A DNA stretch of 39,890 nt, taken from positions 1 through 39,890 of the forward strand of contig CALAZW010000012.1 of the NCBI GenBank assembly GCA_937926545.1, in the 5' to 3' direction. The DNA comes from an uncultured Helcococcus sp. (GTDB lineage Bacteria > Bacillota > Clostridia > Tissierellales > Peptoniphilaceae). Below the pieces are notes generated by a model. That model did no database searches. It saw nothing but the letters and a program-made list of their open reading frames with translations, and had not been told where the DNA came from. Made by a program: the position numbers and the translations under genes. This document shows positions 32,705 to 39,890 of this stretch, piece after piece; position 1 is the first letter of the stretch, and every line of letters begins with the position of its first letter.

Positions 32705-35083
32705 ATGGAAGAATTTAACAAAAAAGACTTTACAAGAGATTTTAAGAAGAATGTTTTAAGTCTTTATGGTAAAAGGTTTGAGGATGCCAGTGAAGCTGAA
32801 AAGTATGGTGGTCTATCCAAGACCATAATGGACTTAATTCAGCAAGACTGGTTGGAAACCAGTGAGAGAAATAAGAAGAAGAGAAATGCCTACTATATGT
32901 CGGCTGAATTTTTAATAGGTAGATCCTTGGGCAACAACCTTTTGAACTTAGGCATCTTTGACCAGGTCAAGGAAGCCTTGGCAGACTTGGACTTGGACTT
33001 TGATTTGATAGAAGATCAGGAAGAGGATGCAGCCTTGGGTAATGGAGGCTTGGGCAGATTGGCTGCTTGCTTTGTAGAATCAGCAGCCTCCATGGACTTG
33101 GGGCTTCAAGGTTATGGGGTCAGGTATTCTGAAGGTATTTTCAAGCAAAGATTTGAAGATGGCTTCCAAAGGGAATTGGGAGACAACTGGACCTTGAATG
33201 GAGACTTTTGGTCCATAAGAAAGGACAGTGAAAAGCAAATAGTTACCTTTAGGGACTATCAGGTGGAAGCTATTCCTTATGATGTGCCCATAGTAGGCTA
33301 TGAAAACAAGGTGGTAAATACCTTGAGACTATGGCAGGCTGAGGCCCTTGATGGAGGATTTGACTTTGATGACTTTAATAACTTCCAATATGACAAGGCC
33401 TTGGAGGCTAAAAATAGGGCAGAGGATATAACCAGGGTTCTTTATCCCAATGACCTACAAAGGGATGGTAAGCTTTTAAGATTGACCCAACAATACTTTT
33501 TTGTGTCAGCTAGTATTTTAGAGCTTATAGAAAAATATAAAAAGAATTTCCCAGAGGATCCTAAGTTTGAAAACTTTTCAGACTACCATATCCTGCAATT
33601 AAATGACACCCATCCGGTTATAGCCCTACCAGAGCTTATGAGAATCCTTATGGATGATGAAAAGCTTAGTTGGGATGAGGCCTTTAAGGTGGCCGGTGAA
33701 AGTTTTGCCTTTACCAACCATACAGTCCTACAAGAGGCCTTGGAAAAATGGTCCTTGGACTTGATTGATGAGGTAGCTCCAAGATGTAAGGATATTATAG
33801 TTGAAATAGACAGAAGACTGATGGAAGACTTAGACGAGGAAGGTATAGATAAGAAGGATCTTCACAAGTATAGGATAGTCCATGACGGCATGGTTGAAAT
33901 GGCCTTTCTAGCTACTTATATGGCCAAGAGTATCAATGGGGTGGCAGAAATCCATACAGAAATACTAAAGGCTGATACTTTAAATCCTTGGTATAGGCTT
34001 TATCCTGAAAAGTTCAACAACAAGACCAATGGGGTAACGCCAAGAAGGTGGTTACAGTATTCCAATCCAGAACTTACAGAACTTATAAATAAGCTTTTGG
34101 AAGGGGAAGACTGGCAAAGGGACCTAAGTCAACTTAAGGGCTTGGAAAAGTTCCAAGATGACCCAGAAGTCTTGGATAGATTAAATGAAATAAAGTTTAC
34201 AAAGAAAAAACAATTGGCTGATTATATAGAAAAGACTGAAGGAATTAAGATAAATCCTAATTCCATCTATGATATTCAAATAAAAAGGCTACATGAATAC
34301 AAGAGACAATTATTAAATGCTTTGCACATTGTCGATCTTTATAATAGAATAAAAGAGAATCCAAATATAGATATGGTTCCTAGAACTTTTATCTTTGGTG
34401 CTAAGGCAGCCCCAGGTTACTTTAGGGCTAAGGGTATAATTAAGTTTATAAATGAAATAGCAGATTTGGTTAATAATGATCCAGAGGTAAATGATAAGCT
34501 ACAGGTAGTATTCGTACAAAACTACAGGGTATCCTATGCGGAAAAACTATTTCCAGCAGCAGACCTTTCAGAGCAAATATCAACTGCCGGCAAGGAGGCA
34601 AGTGGTACGGGCAATATGAAGTTTATGATGAATGCAACACCTACTATAGGTACTCTAGATGGGGCTAATGTGGAAATATTTAGAGAAGCCGGTTTGGAAA
34701 ACAACTACTTATTTGGAGCCAAGGTTGAAGAATTGGAAGAAATCAGGGATTCCTATGATCCTAAGTGGTACTACCACAACTACCAAGACATCAAGGATGC
34801 GGTAAATATCTTGATTGATGAAAGTAAGATTTCAGATGGTGGCAGGTATTATTTCCTTGATATCTACAATGAACTTGTAAATCCTCAAGATGGCTCTAGG
34901 GGAGACAACTATTACTTATTAAAGGATTTTCATTCCTATAAGACAGCCCATGCAAAAGTGGACGAAGACTATAGGGATAGGAGAAATTGGGCTAAGAAAT
35001 GTTTACTTAATTTAGCTAATTCGGGAATCTTTTCATCCGATAGAACAATCGGTGAATATGCAGAAGAAATTTGGAAGCTATAA
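32705..35083 (+). CDS. glgP: Glycogen/maltodextrin phosphorylase
   Basis: The start at 32705 (792 residues, MEEFNKKDF) is preceded by GGAGGATG; the ATG at 32693 overlaps malQ and uses the site less well. Phosphorylase marks are SAEFLIGRSLGNNLLNLG, EEDAALGNGGLGRLAACF, NDTHPVIALPELMR, and the pyridoxal-phosphate lysine segment ASGTGNMKFMMN (Lys near residue 643). It releases glucose-1-phosphate from alpha-glucan ends. The phosphorylase and malQ form a degradation pair. No glgC or glgA is in the window. Confidence 0.96.
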   Translation: MEEFNKKDFTRDFKKNVLSLYGKRFEDASEAEKYGGLSKTIMDLIQQDWLETSERNKKKRNAYYMSAEFLIGRSLGNNLLNLGIFDQVKEALADLDLDFDLIEDQEEDAALGNGGLGRLAACFVESAASMDLGLQGYGVRYSEGIFKQRFEDGFQRELGDNWTLNGDFWSIRKDSEKQIVTFRDYQVEAIPYDVPIVGYENKVVNTLRLWQAEALDGGFDFDDFNNFQYDKALEAKNRAEDITRVLYPNDLQRDGKLLRLTQQYFFVSASILELIEKYKKNFPEDPKFENFSDYHILQLNDTHPVIALPELMRILMDDEKLSWDEAFKVAGESFAFTNHTVLQEALEKWSLDLIDEVAPRCKDIIVEIDRRLMEDLDEEGIDKKDLHKYRIVHDGMVEMAFLATYMAKSINGVAEIHTEILKADTLNPWYRLYPEKFNNKTNGVTPRRWLQYSNPELTELINKLLEGEDWQRDLSQLKGLEKFQDDPEVLDRLNEIKFTKKKQLADYIEKTEGIKINPNSIYDIQIKRLHEYKRQLLNALHIVDLYNRIKENPNIDMVPRTFIFGAKAAPGYFRAKGIIKFINEIADLVNNDPEVNDKLQVVFVQNYRVSYAEKLFPAADLSEQISTAGKEASGTGNMKFMMNATPTIGTLDGANVEIFREAGLENNYLFGAKVEELEEIRDSYDPKWYYHNYQDIKDAVNILIDESKISDGGRYYFLDIYNELVNPQDGSRGDNYYLLKDFHSYKTAHAKVDEDYRDRRNWAKKCLLNLANSGIFSSDRTIGEYAEEIWKL

Positions 35084-35098
35084 AACAGGAGGAAATTT

Positions 35099-35962
35099 AT
35101 GATAGTAGAAGCAGGTGAAATGCTTAGAAAAGCATTGGAAGGCAAATATGCCATAGGACAATTTAACATTAATAACTTGGAATGGACAAAGACAATTTTA
35201 TTGGCAGCTGAAGAAGGAAAATCACCAGTAATTTTAGGTGTTTCTGAAGGAGCAGCAAAATACATGGGTGGCTACAATGTAGTAGTTGGCATGGTAAATG
35301 GTATGATCAAGGATTTAAATATTACAGTGCCAGTAGCTCTACATTTAGACCATGGTTCATATGATGCAGCTAAGGTTGCTATGGAAGCAGGATTTAAATC
35401 AATCATGTTTGATGGTTCCCACTATCCAATAGAAGAAAACATCGAAAAGACTAAGGAAATTGTTGAATTGGCTCACAGTCAAGGAATCTCAGTTGAAGCA
35501 GAAGTTGGTTCAATAGGTGGAGAAGAAGACGGAGTAGTAGGCAAGGGAGAAATTGCAGACCCTAAGGAATGTAAGAAGATTGCAGATTTAGGAGTAGACT
35601 TCCTAGCAGCTGGTATTGGTAACATCCACGGTGTTTATCCAGAAAACTGGCAAGGATTAGACTTTGAAGCCCTAGAAGAAATCCAAAAAGAAATCGGTGA
35701 ATTACCATTAGTACTACACGGTGGTACGGGTATTCCAGAAGATATGATTAAGACAGCAATTTCACTTGGAGTATCAAAAATTAACGTTAATACTGAATTA
35801 CAACTTGAATTTGCAAAAGCTACTAGAAAGTACTTTGAAGAAGATAAGGACAAACAACCAAAAGGATTTGACCCAAGAAAAGTTTTAGCACCAGCTAATG
35901 AAGCTATGAAGGCTAAGGTTCTTGAAAAAATGGAAATATTTGGTTCCTTAAATAGAGCTTAA
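35099..35962 (+). CDS. fba: Fructose-1,6-bisphosphate aldolase, class II
   Basis: The 287-residue zinc aldolase has VALHLDHGSYD (Asp and first zinc His), GSIGGEEDG, AAGIGNIHGVYP (zinc His) and PLVLHGGTGIPEDMI with the third His, then KINVNTELQ. It cleaves fructose-1,6-bisphosphate to triose phosphates. Codons are AT-rich with few AGG, as in a highly expressed gene. It follows glgP by 15 bases with AGGAGG. A strong terminator ends the operon. Confidence 0.96.
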   Translation: MIVEAGEMLRKALEGKYAIGQFNINNLEWTKTILLAAEEGKSPVILGVSEGAAKYMGGYNVVVGMVNGMIKDLNITVPVALHLDHGSYDAAKVAMEAGFKSIMFDGSHYPIEENIEKTKEIVELAHSQGISVEAEVGSIGGEEDGVVGKGEIADPKECKKIADLGVDFLAAGIGNIHGVYPENWQGLDFEALEEIQKEIGELPLVLHGGTGIPEDMIKTAISLGVSKINVNTELQLEFAKATRKYFEEDKDKQPKGFDPRKVLAPANEAMKAKVLEKMEIFGSLNRA

Positions 35963-35971
35963 TAATCTTTT

Positions 35972-36000
35972 AGAGGTAGACCTTGGTCTACCTCTTTATT
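35972..36000 (+). terminator. Intrinsic terminator after fba
   Basis: AGAGGTAGACC (35972-35982) pairs with GGTCTACCTCT (35985-35995), then TTATT. The loop is only 2 bases by strict pairing, so the inner pair probably opens. Confidence 0.88.
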
Positions 36001-36016
36001 AGATAAAGGAGAATTT

Positions 36017-37381
36017 ATGGATAGAAATATATTGAAGGCCAAGAAGGTAAGTGAGTTGAGAGACTTGGCTAAAACACTGGGAGTGGATAGGATATCCCAG
36101 TATAAGAAGGATGAATTAATAGATGCTATTATAGAGCAAATAGAAATTAATCAAAAGGACAATAGTGGTCCTAAAGAAGAAAATAAAAAACCGCCTAGGC
36201 AGGAAGAAGGCCAGGAAGCCCACCAGTTAAATGACGATGGAACCATAACTGTAGAAGGTATCTTGGATGTTATGTCAGATGGTTTCGGTTTTATTAGACA
36301 CCATATGTATGAGTCGGGAGACGAAGATGTATATGTATCACCAGTTCAGGTGAGAAGGTTCAAATTAAAGACAGGGGACTACATAAAAGGGCTAGTCAAG
36401 CCCAACAATGACAAGGATAAATTTCCACCCCTTATCTATGTTCTAGCTATCAATGGTAAATCACCAGAAAACGCCTATAAAAGATTAAATTTTGAGGACC
36501 TAACCCCTATCTATCCCTTGGAAAAGATAAACTTGGAAAATAATAAAAATGAAGTTTCCAACAGGATGATAGACTTGGTGTCTCCAGTGGGTAAGGGGCA
36601 AAGAGGTCTTATAGTAAGTCCTCCCAAGGCTGGTAAGACCAGTATTTTAAAGTCTATAGCCAATGCCATAGAGGTCAATCACCCAGATATAAAGATTTTT
36701 ATTCTTTTAATAGATGAGAGACCAGAAGAGGTAACTGATATGGAAAGATCAGTTAACAAGTATACTAAGGGCAAGGATCCTATGGACTATACAGAGGTTA
36801 TAGCGTCCACCTTTGATGAACCTGTTGAAAACCATATAAAGGTTTCAGAGATCGTTTTGGAAAGAGCCAAAAGGTTTGTTGAAATGGGCAGGGATGTTGT
36901 TATACTTTTAGACTCTATAACCAGAATGGCCAGGGCCTATAATATAGTTACCCCTGCCAGCGGTAGGACGCTCTCAGGAGGGCTTGATCCAGTTTCCCTA
37001 TATAAACCTAAGAGGTTCTTCGGTGCGGCCAGAAATATTGAAGATGGGGGCTCTCTTACTATTTTAGGTACCTGTTTAGTTGATACAGGATCTAGGATGG
37101 ATGATATGATTTATGAAGAATTTAAGGGAACAGGTAATATGGAGCTTCATCTAGATAGGGAATTGGCTGAACTTAGAATATTTCCAGCTATTGATATCTT
37201 TAAGTCTGGAACCCGTAAGGAAAACCTTCTACTTAGTAAGGAAGAGTTGGATCTTATGTATAAGATTAGAAAGTCCAATAAGGATAGTAGAAATATTGAG
37301 TCTACCAGCCAATTCATCAAGCTTATGAAAAATACTAAGGATAATAAGGACTTTTATAAATACTTTAAAAACATAAAATAA
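36017..37381 (+). CDS. rho: Transcription termination factor Rho
   Basis: The 454-residue hexameric RNA helicase has an N-terminal helical bundle (SELRDLAKTLGV), a charged linker with a KKPPRQEEG stretch (residues 50-70), the cold-shock-like RNA-binding domain (EGILDVMSDGFGFIR, VYVSPVQVRRF), Walker A PPKAGKTS (202-209), Walker B VVILLD (294-299), the Q-loop and R-loop region (SGGLDPVSLYKPKRFFGAARN) and GTGNMELHLDREL. Intact. The rpmE gene that often follows rho is absent here; a promoter and small RNA unit replace it. Confidence 0.97.
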   Translation: MDRNILKAKKVSELRDLAKTLGVDRISQYKKDELIDAIIEQIEINQKDNSGPKEENKKPPRQEEGQEAHQLNDDGTITVEGILDVMSDGFGFIRHHMYESGDEDVYVSPVQVRRFKLKTGDYIKGLVKPNNDKDKFPPLIYVLAINGKSPENAYKRLNFEDLTPIYPLEKINLENNKNEVSNRMIDLVSPVGKGQRGLIVSPPKAGKTSILKSIANAIEVNHPDIKIFILLIDERPEEVTDMERSVNKYTKGKDPMDYTEVIASTFDEPVENHIKVSEIVLERAKRFVEMGRDVVILLDSITRMARAYNIVTPASGRTLSGGLDPVSLYKPKRFFGAARNIEDGGSLTILGTCLVDTGSRMDDMIYEEFKGTGNMELHLDRELAELRIFPAIDIFKSGTRKENLLLSKEELDLMYKIRKSNKDSRNIESTSQFIKLMKNTKDNKDFYKYFKNIK

Positions 37382-37392
37382 ACAGGAAAACG

Positions 37393-37421
37393 TTGACAAA
37401 GTTAAAATAATGTCGTATTAT
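37393..37421 (+). promoter_or_regulatory. Strong sigma-A-type promoter after rho
   Basis: -35 TTGACA (37393-37398), 17 bases, -10 TATTAT (37416-37421), starting 11 bases after the rho stop and pointing the same way. Confidence 0.8.
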
Positions 37422-37427
37422 AGAAAT

Positions 37428-37530
37428 GTGAAAGAAATAAAGTTAAAAACTGGCACAAACTTTTGTTTATTCTTTTTCATCATAATTAACTCCAAAAGAG
37501 AAGACCTTGAGGTCTTCTCTTTGTTTTTTA
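37428..37530 (+). ncRNA. Candidate small RNA ending in a strong terminator
   Basis: Between the promoter above and a terminator (AGAGAAGACC 37497-37506, GGTCTTCTCT 37511-37520, then TTGTTTTTT) lie about 100 bases with no credible gene: the ATG at 37426 is followed at once by a stop, and the GTG frame lacks a ribosome site. The next gene on this strand starts at 37964, beyond an antisense tRNA, so this looks like a free transcript. Not matched to any known small RNA. Confidence 0.5.
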
Positions 37531-37552
37531 AATATATGATCTTTTTAGGCAT

Positions 37553-37577
37553 AAAAAAAACAGCTTATATAAGCTGT
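37553..37577 (-). terminator. Terminator of the tRNA-Pro transcript
   Basis: Perfect palindrome ACAGCTTATATAAGCTGT (37560-37577), followed on the minus strand by eight Ts. Confidence 0.88.
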
Positions 37578-37584
37578 AATTAAA

Positions 37585-37661
37585 TGGTCGGGGTGAGAGG
37601 ATTTGAACCCCCGGCCCCATGGTCCCAAACCACGTGCGCTACCAAACTGCGCCACACCCCG
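37585..37661 (-). tRNA. tRNA-Pro (anticodon UGG), CCA encoded
   Basis: On the minus strand the acceptor arms CGGGGTG and CACCCCG pair fully, the D-arm is GCGCAGTTTGGTAGCGC, the anticodon loop is TTTGGGA (anticodon TGG) on stem CGTGG/CCATG, and the T-loop is TTCAAAT. The 3' end ACCA is encoded. It has a consensus promoter about 6 bases upstream of its transcription start and its own terminator. Confidence 0.96.
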
Positions 37662-37672
37662 ACGACTTTTTA

Positions 37673-37701
37673 AGTATATAACAAATAAAATAATTTGTCA
37701 A
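37673..37701 (-). promoter_or_regulatory. tRNA-Pro promoter
   Basis: On the minus strand, -35 TTGACA (37696-37701), 17 bases, -10 TATACT (37673-37678). Confidence 0.85.
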
Positions 37702-37752
37702 GTATTTTCTAAGAAATCTTTTTTTAAGTGAATCTCTTAAAACGACTATTTA

Positions 37753-37781
37753 AGTATAGGACATTTTTTTTAAAATGTCAA
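37753..37781 (-). promoter_or_regulatory. Second, duplicated promoter upstream of tRNA-Pro
   Basis: -35 TTGACA (37776-37781), 17 bases, -10 TATACT (37753-37758): the same boxes and spacing as the proximal copy, 80 bases upstream, within a direct repeat. Confidence 0.75.
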
Positions 37782-37810
37782 GGGTTTTTGGCAAAAAGTT
37801 TTTTCTGTGG

Positions 37811-37834
37811 TTTTATGTTGAAGATAACATAAAA
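37811..37834. other. AT-rich perfect hairpin
   Basis: TTTTATGTT (37811-37819) and AACATAAAA (37826-37834) pair fully. Neither strand has a T-run after it, so it is not a normal terminator. Confidence 0.5.
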
Positions 37835-37847
37835 TAATAATTATTTG

Positions 37848-37875
37848 TTGACTATACTGGCCTATCTTGTATACT
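37848..37875 (+). promoter_or_regulatory. mtnA promoter
   Basis: -35 TTGACT (37848-37853), 16 bases, -10 TATACT (37870-37875). Transcription should start near 37882, at the edge of a long helix. Confidence 0.75.
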
Positions 37876-37882
37876 TAAATTA

Positions 37883-37945
37883 AGAAAGACGATATCATTT
37901 TATATAATTTAGGAAGTTATGTTTGTCGGTGGATGTCGTCTTTTA
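37883..37945 (+). promoter_or_regulatory. Structured mtnA leader, candidate riboswitch or attenuator
   Basis: AAAGACGATAT (37885-37895) pairs with ATGTCGTCTTT (37933-37943), an 11-base helix with one G-U pair. Within it is a hairpin ATAATTT-AGG-AAGTTAT (37904-37920), and GTCGGTGG lies unpaired before the closing strand. A T-rich stretch (TTTTATTA) follows, then AAGGAGG. No known riboswitch consensus was recognised. Confidence 0.5.
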
Positions 37946-37963
37946 TTACATAAGGAGGGCTAG

Positions 37964-39043
37964 ATGACAAATAAGAAGACTATTTTAGATTATGATACAG
38001 TTCATATGAATACTGAAAATGGTGGCTTGGTAATTATAGATCAAACCAAACTTCCCTATGAAACCAGTATTATAGAGCTTACAGAGATAGAAGATATATG
38101 GGATGCCATATATGAGTTGAAAGTTAGAGGGGCTCCTGCCATAGGAGTTGCAGCTGCCATCGGAGCATCCTTGGTGGCTTCCAAGATAGAGGCTGATAAT
38201 TTTGATGACTTTTATAAGGACTATAAGAAGGGCATAGATTATTTGGCCACATCCAGACCAACGGCTGTAAATTTATTTTGGGCCCTAAATAGGATGGATC
38301 AAAAGGCCTTGGATAATAGGGAAAGGCCAGTGGCAGAAATCAAGGAAATATTAAAGAAAGAAGCCTTGGAAATCAGGGAAGAAGATATTAGGGTTAGTGA
38401 AAAGATAGGTGAATACGGCCTGGATCTAATAGAAGATGGCTATGGTCTTTTGACCCACTGTAATGCGGGCCAATTGGCTACAGTTAAGTATGGAACAGCT
38501 ACAGCACCCATGTATTTTGCCCATGAAAAAGGCTATAAGATAAGGGTCTTTACAGATGAGACTAGACCTTTACTACAAGGGGCAAGACTTACATCTTATG
38601 AGCTTCATTCAGCAGGCATAGACACTACAGTAATCACAGACAATATGGCTGCCATGGTCATGAAAAATGGATGGGTAGATGCGGTATTTGTAGGTTGTGA
38701 TAGGGTTGCTGCCAATGGGGATGCAGCCAATAAAATAGGTACCTTGGGAGTGGCAATTTTAGCCAAAAGATATAATATTCCTTTTTATATATGTGCACCT
38801 ACTTCAACCATAGATATGGAATGTGAAACAGGTAAGGATATAGTCATAGAGGAAAGACCCAAGGAAGAAGTGACAGAAATGTGGTATGAAAATAGGATGG
38901 CTCCAGAGGGAGTTAATGTTTACAATCCAGCCTTTGATGTTACTGACAATGATTTAATAACAGCCATAGTAACTGAGTATGGGGTTTTAAGACCACCTTA
39001 TGACCAGTCTATTAAGGAAGTTTTTGACAGATATAAAAAGTAG
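37964..39043 (+). CDS. mtnA: MtnA-type sugar-phosphate isomerase (methylthioribose-1-P or 5-deoxyribose-1-P)
   Basis: The 359-residue protein has the family motifs VRGAPAIGVAAAIG, TSRPTAVNLFWAL, the catalytic cysteine in LLTHCNAGQLAT, TDETRPLLQGARLT and FVGCDRVAANGDAANKIGT with the catalytic aspartate. It isomerises an aldose-1-phosphate to a ketose-1-phosphate. Paired with a class II aldolase 7 bases downstream, it fits the DHAP shunt or 5-deoxyribose disposal route rather than the full methionine salvage cycle, since no MtnW/X/B/D genes are seen. The kinase is not in the window. Strong AAGGAGG start. Confidence 0.9.
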   Translation: MTNKKTILDYDTVHMNTENGGLVIIDQTKLPYETSIIELTEIEDIWDAIYELKVRGAPAIGVAAAIGASLVASKIEADNFDDFYKDYKKGIDYLATSRPTAVNLFWALNRMDQKALDNRERPVAEIKEILKKEALEIREEDIRVSEKIGEYGLDLIEDGYGLLTHCNAGQLATVKYGTATAPMYFAHEKGYKIRVFTDETRPLLQGARLTSYELHSAGIDTTVITDNMAAMVMKNGWVDAVFVGCDRVAANGDAANKIGTLGVAILAKRYNIPFYICAPTSTIDMECETGKDIVIEERPKEEVTEMWYENRMAPEGVNVYNPAFDVTDNDLITAIVTEYGVLRPPYDQSIKEVFDRYKK

Positions 39044-39050
39044 GATAAAT

Positions 39051-39692
39051 ATGACTTATAAAGAAGATGTAATTATATATGGAAAAAAACTGGTGGAGAT
39101 GGGACTGACCAGTGGAACAGGTGGCAACCTGAGCTACTATGACAGGGAAAAGAACCTGGTCTATATCACTCCTTCAGGCCTGGCCTTTGACAGTTTGGAC
39201 CAGGAAGATCTAGTTACCATAGACTTGGATGGCCAGGTGATAGAAGGTAAGTATGAGCCATCCAGTGAATGGATAATGCACACAGAAATTTATAGGCACA
39301 GGGATGATATTAATGCTATTATCCATGGCCACACAGTATATACAACGGTTTTATCAGCCCTAAGAGAGCCCTTGGAGCCTGCCCACTATATGGTGGCCGT
39401 AGGGGGAAAAAGAATAGAGGTGGCTGATTATGCGACCTTTGGAACCAAGGACCTGGCCCTAAAGGCAGTTGAAACCATGGGGGATAATCAGGCGGTTCTT
39501 TTGGCCAACCACGGTATTATTGGTGGGGCAAAAACCATGAAGGATGCCTTAAATATTATAGATCAATTGGAATATAGTGCCAAGATCTACTGTTTGGCCA
39601 GGATGATAGGTCAACCTGTTATCTTGGATGACAAGGAAATGGAAACCATGCTTGATAAGTTTTCCACCTATGGAAAGTTTAAAGATAAATAA
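39051..39692 (+). CDS. Class II (fuculose-phosphate type) aldolase
   Basis: I chose ATG 39051 (213 residues, MTYKEDVIIYGKKL), because the longer frame from 39000 overlaps mtnA without a ribosome site. Family motifs are LTSGTGGNLSYYD, PSSEWIMHTEIYRHRDD (catalytic Glu) and AIIHGHTVYTTV (two zinc His), with the third His in LLANHGIIGG. In mtnA-linked clusters this aldolase splits methylthioribulose-1-phosphate or 5-deoxyribulose-1-phosphate to DHAP and an aldehyde. Fuculose-phosphate or MtnB-like dehydratase activity is the alternative. Confidence 0.88.
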   Translation: MTYKEDVIIYGKKLVEMGLTSGTGGNLSYYDREKNLVYITPSGLAFDSLDQEDLVTIDLDGQVIEGKYEPSSEWIMHTEIYRHRDDINAIIHGHTVYTTVLSALREPLEPAHYMVAVGGKRIEVADYATFGTKDLALKAVETMGDNQAVLLANHGIIGGAKTMKDALNIIDQLEYSAKIYCLARMIGQPVILDDKEMETMLDKFSTYGKFKDK

Positions 39693-39727
39693 TCAAATTA
39701 TTATATTACCATGCTACTTAGCAAAAG

Positions 39728-39749
39728 AAGGGCCCTAGGCCCTTTTTTT
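39728..39749 (+). terminator. Intrinsic terminator after the aldolase gene
   Basis: AAGGGCC-CTA-GGCCCTT (39728-39744) followed by TTTTT. Confidence 0.92.
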
Positions 39750-39769
39750 CATGGAGAAAAAAATAGTTA

Positions 39770-39817
39770 TTGACAGCTAACAAATAAAAATGCAATATAG
39801 TAGTTACCAAAGGGAAC
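39770..39817 (+). promoter_or_regulatory. Promoter and operator-like repeat before the last gene
   Basis: -35 TTGACA (39770-39775). The -10 is less clear, near ATATAGT (39795-39801). GTTACC-AAA-GGGAAC (39803-39817) is an inverted repeat with one mismatch, located where a repressor would act. Confidence 0.45.
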
Positions 39818-39835
39818 AACTATAAGGAGGAGAAG

Positions 39836-39890
39836 ATGGACTTAATTAATCAGTTGAAAGAGTTGAATTTTAGTGAGCCAGAGGCCAAGG
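39836..39890 (+). CDS. Start of a TrmB-like transcription regulator (cut by window edge)
   Basis: An ATG at 39836 with AAGGAGG begins MDLINQLKELNFSEPEAK before the window ends. This pattern (L-x-x-L-N/G-F/L-S-x-x-E-A-K) is the opening helix of TrmB-family sugar-responsive HTH regulators. Only 18 residues are visible, so the call is tentative. It may control itself through the repeat upstream, and possibly the mtnA-aldolase pair. Confidence 0.5.
   Translation, partial: MDLINQLKELNFSEPEAK

Larger units (their letters stand above)
37662..37783. repeat. Direct repeat containing the two tRNA promoters
   Basis: On the plus strand the frame ACGACT-x-TTTAAGTATA occurs at about 37662 and 37742, each followed 17-18 bases later by TGTCAAG. 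The two copies are about 80 bases apart. Confidence 0.7.

Noticed and set aside
37428..37583. A GTG-started reading frame through the post-rho unit
   Set aside because: It has no ribosome site and reads through the terminator. The neighbouring ATG is followed at once by a stop codon.
37883..37945. T-box leader before mtnA
   Set aside because: The T-box antiterminator sequence and specifier-loop pattern are absent, and the leader is too short.
39000..39050. Earlier start of the aldolase inside mtnA
   Set aside because: The extra 17 residues do not resemble the family, and there is no ribosome site. The ATG at 39051 begins the conserved N-terminus.

Overview
The window is chromosomal DNA from a low-GC, Gram-positive-type anaerobe. 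The evidence is AT-rich intergenic DNA, arginine coded almost entirely by AGA/AGG, strong Shine-Dalgarno sites, housekeeping sigma promoters of TTGACA/TATAAT type, an oxygen-defence superoxide reductase, D-lactate dehydrogenase, carbamate kinase, an ECF thiamine transporter subunit (ThiT), and the CarD-YacL pair. Together these suggest a Firmicutes/Tissierellia lineage, most likely Peptoniphilaceae-like. The genus is inference. I see no phage, insertion sequence, CRISPR array or obvious genomic island: this is a compact core region with short operons, most of them bounded by intrinsic terminators.

Layout. 1-9.9 kb: the end of one ABC-2 exporter operon, carbamate kinase (minus), a DUF975 membrane protein behind a promoter-hairpin-terminator leader, a standalone bacterial eRF1-like (baeRF) protein (minus), a second ABC-2 exporter operon with a YxeA-like protein and an operator-like inverted repeat, D-lactate dehydrogenase, a TM2-domain protein, and a metallo-beta-lactamase-fold hydrolase (minus). 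10-19 kb: a phasin-like/UbiB-kinase pair, an AT-rich 390-bp gap, cyclophilin, a GNAT acetyltransferase, ThiT under a TPP riboswitch (minus), CarD-YacL-DUF1002, DegV with an FMN-binding lipoprotein, and ribosomal protein L25. 19-27 kb: an NCS2 purine permease and superoxide reductase (both minus), then a six-gene run (THUMP methyltransferase, PAS-PP2C phosphatase, Pgi, DeoD, a YutG/PgpA-like protein, RNase HI). 27-37.4 kb: polysaccharide deacetylase (minus), a P-loop-less relative of the HerA-like ATPase YjgR, a secreted protein with six SH3-like repeats, dCMP deaminase (minus), the glycogen-degradation/glycolysis genes malQ-glgP-fba, and Rho. 37.4-39.9 kb: a candidate small RNA unit, tRNA-Pro(UGG) with a duplicated promoter, then mtnA plus a class II aldolase (a methylthioribose/5-deoxyribose salvage pair) behind a structured leader, and the start of a TrmB-like regulator.

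How the genes work together. MalQ and GlgP release glucose-1-phosphate from glycogen or maltodextrin. Pgi, aldolase and D-lactate dehydrogenase fit fermentation of that sugar to D-lactate. DeoD and the purine permease fit purine salvage, and the MtnA/aldolase pair fits disposal of the ribose part of methylthioadenosine or 5'-deoxyadenosine to DHAP and an aldehyde.

The items most worth a second look are the YjgR-like protein that has lost all three visible ATPase motifs, the structured leaders upstream of mtnA and the DUF975 gene, the promoter-to-terminator unit after rho, and the duplicated promoter at tRNA-Pro. All comparisons are from memory of the families; no search was run.
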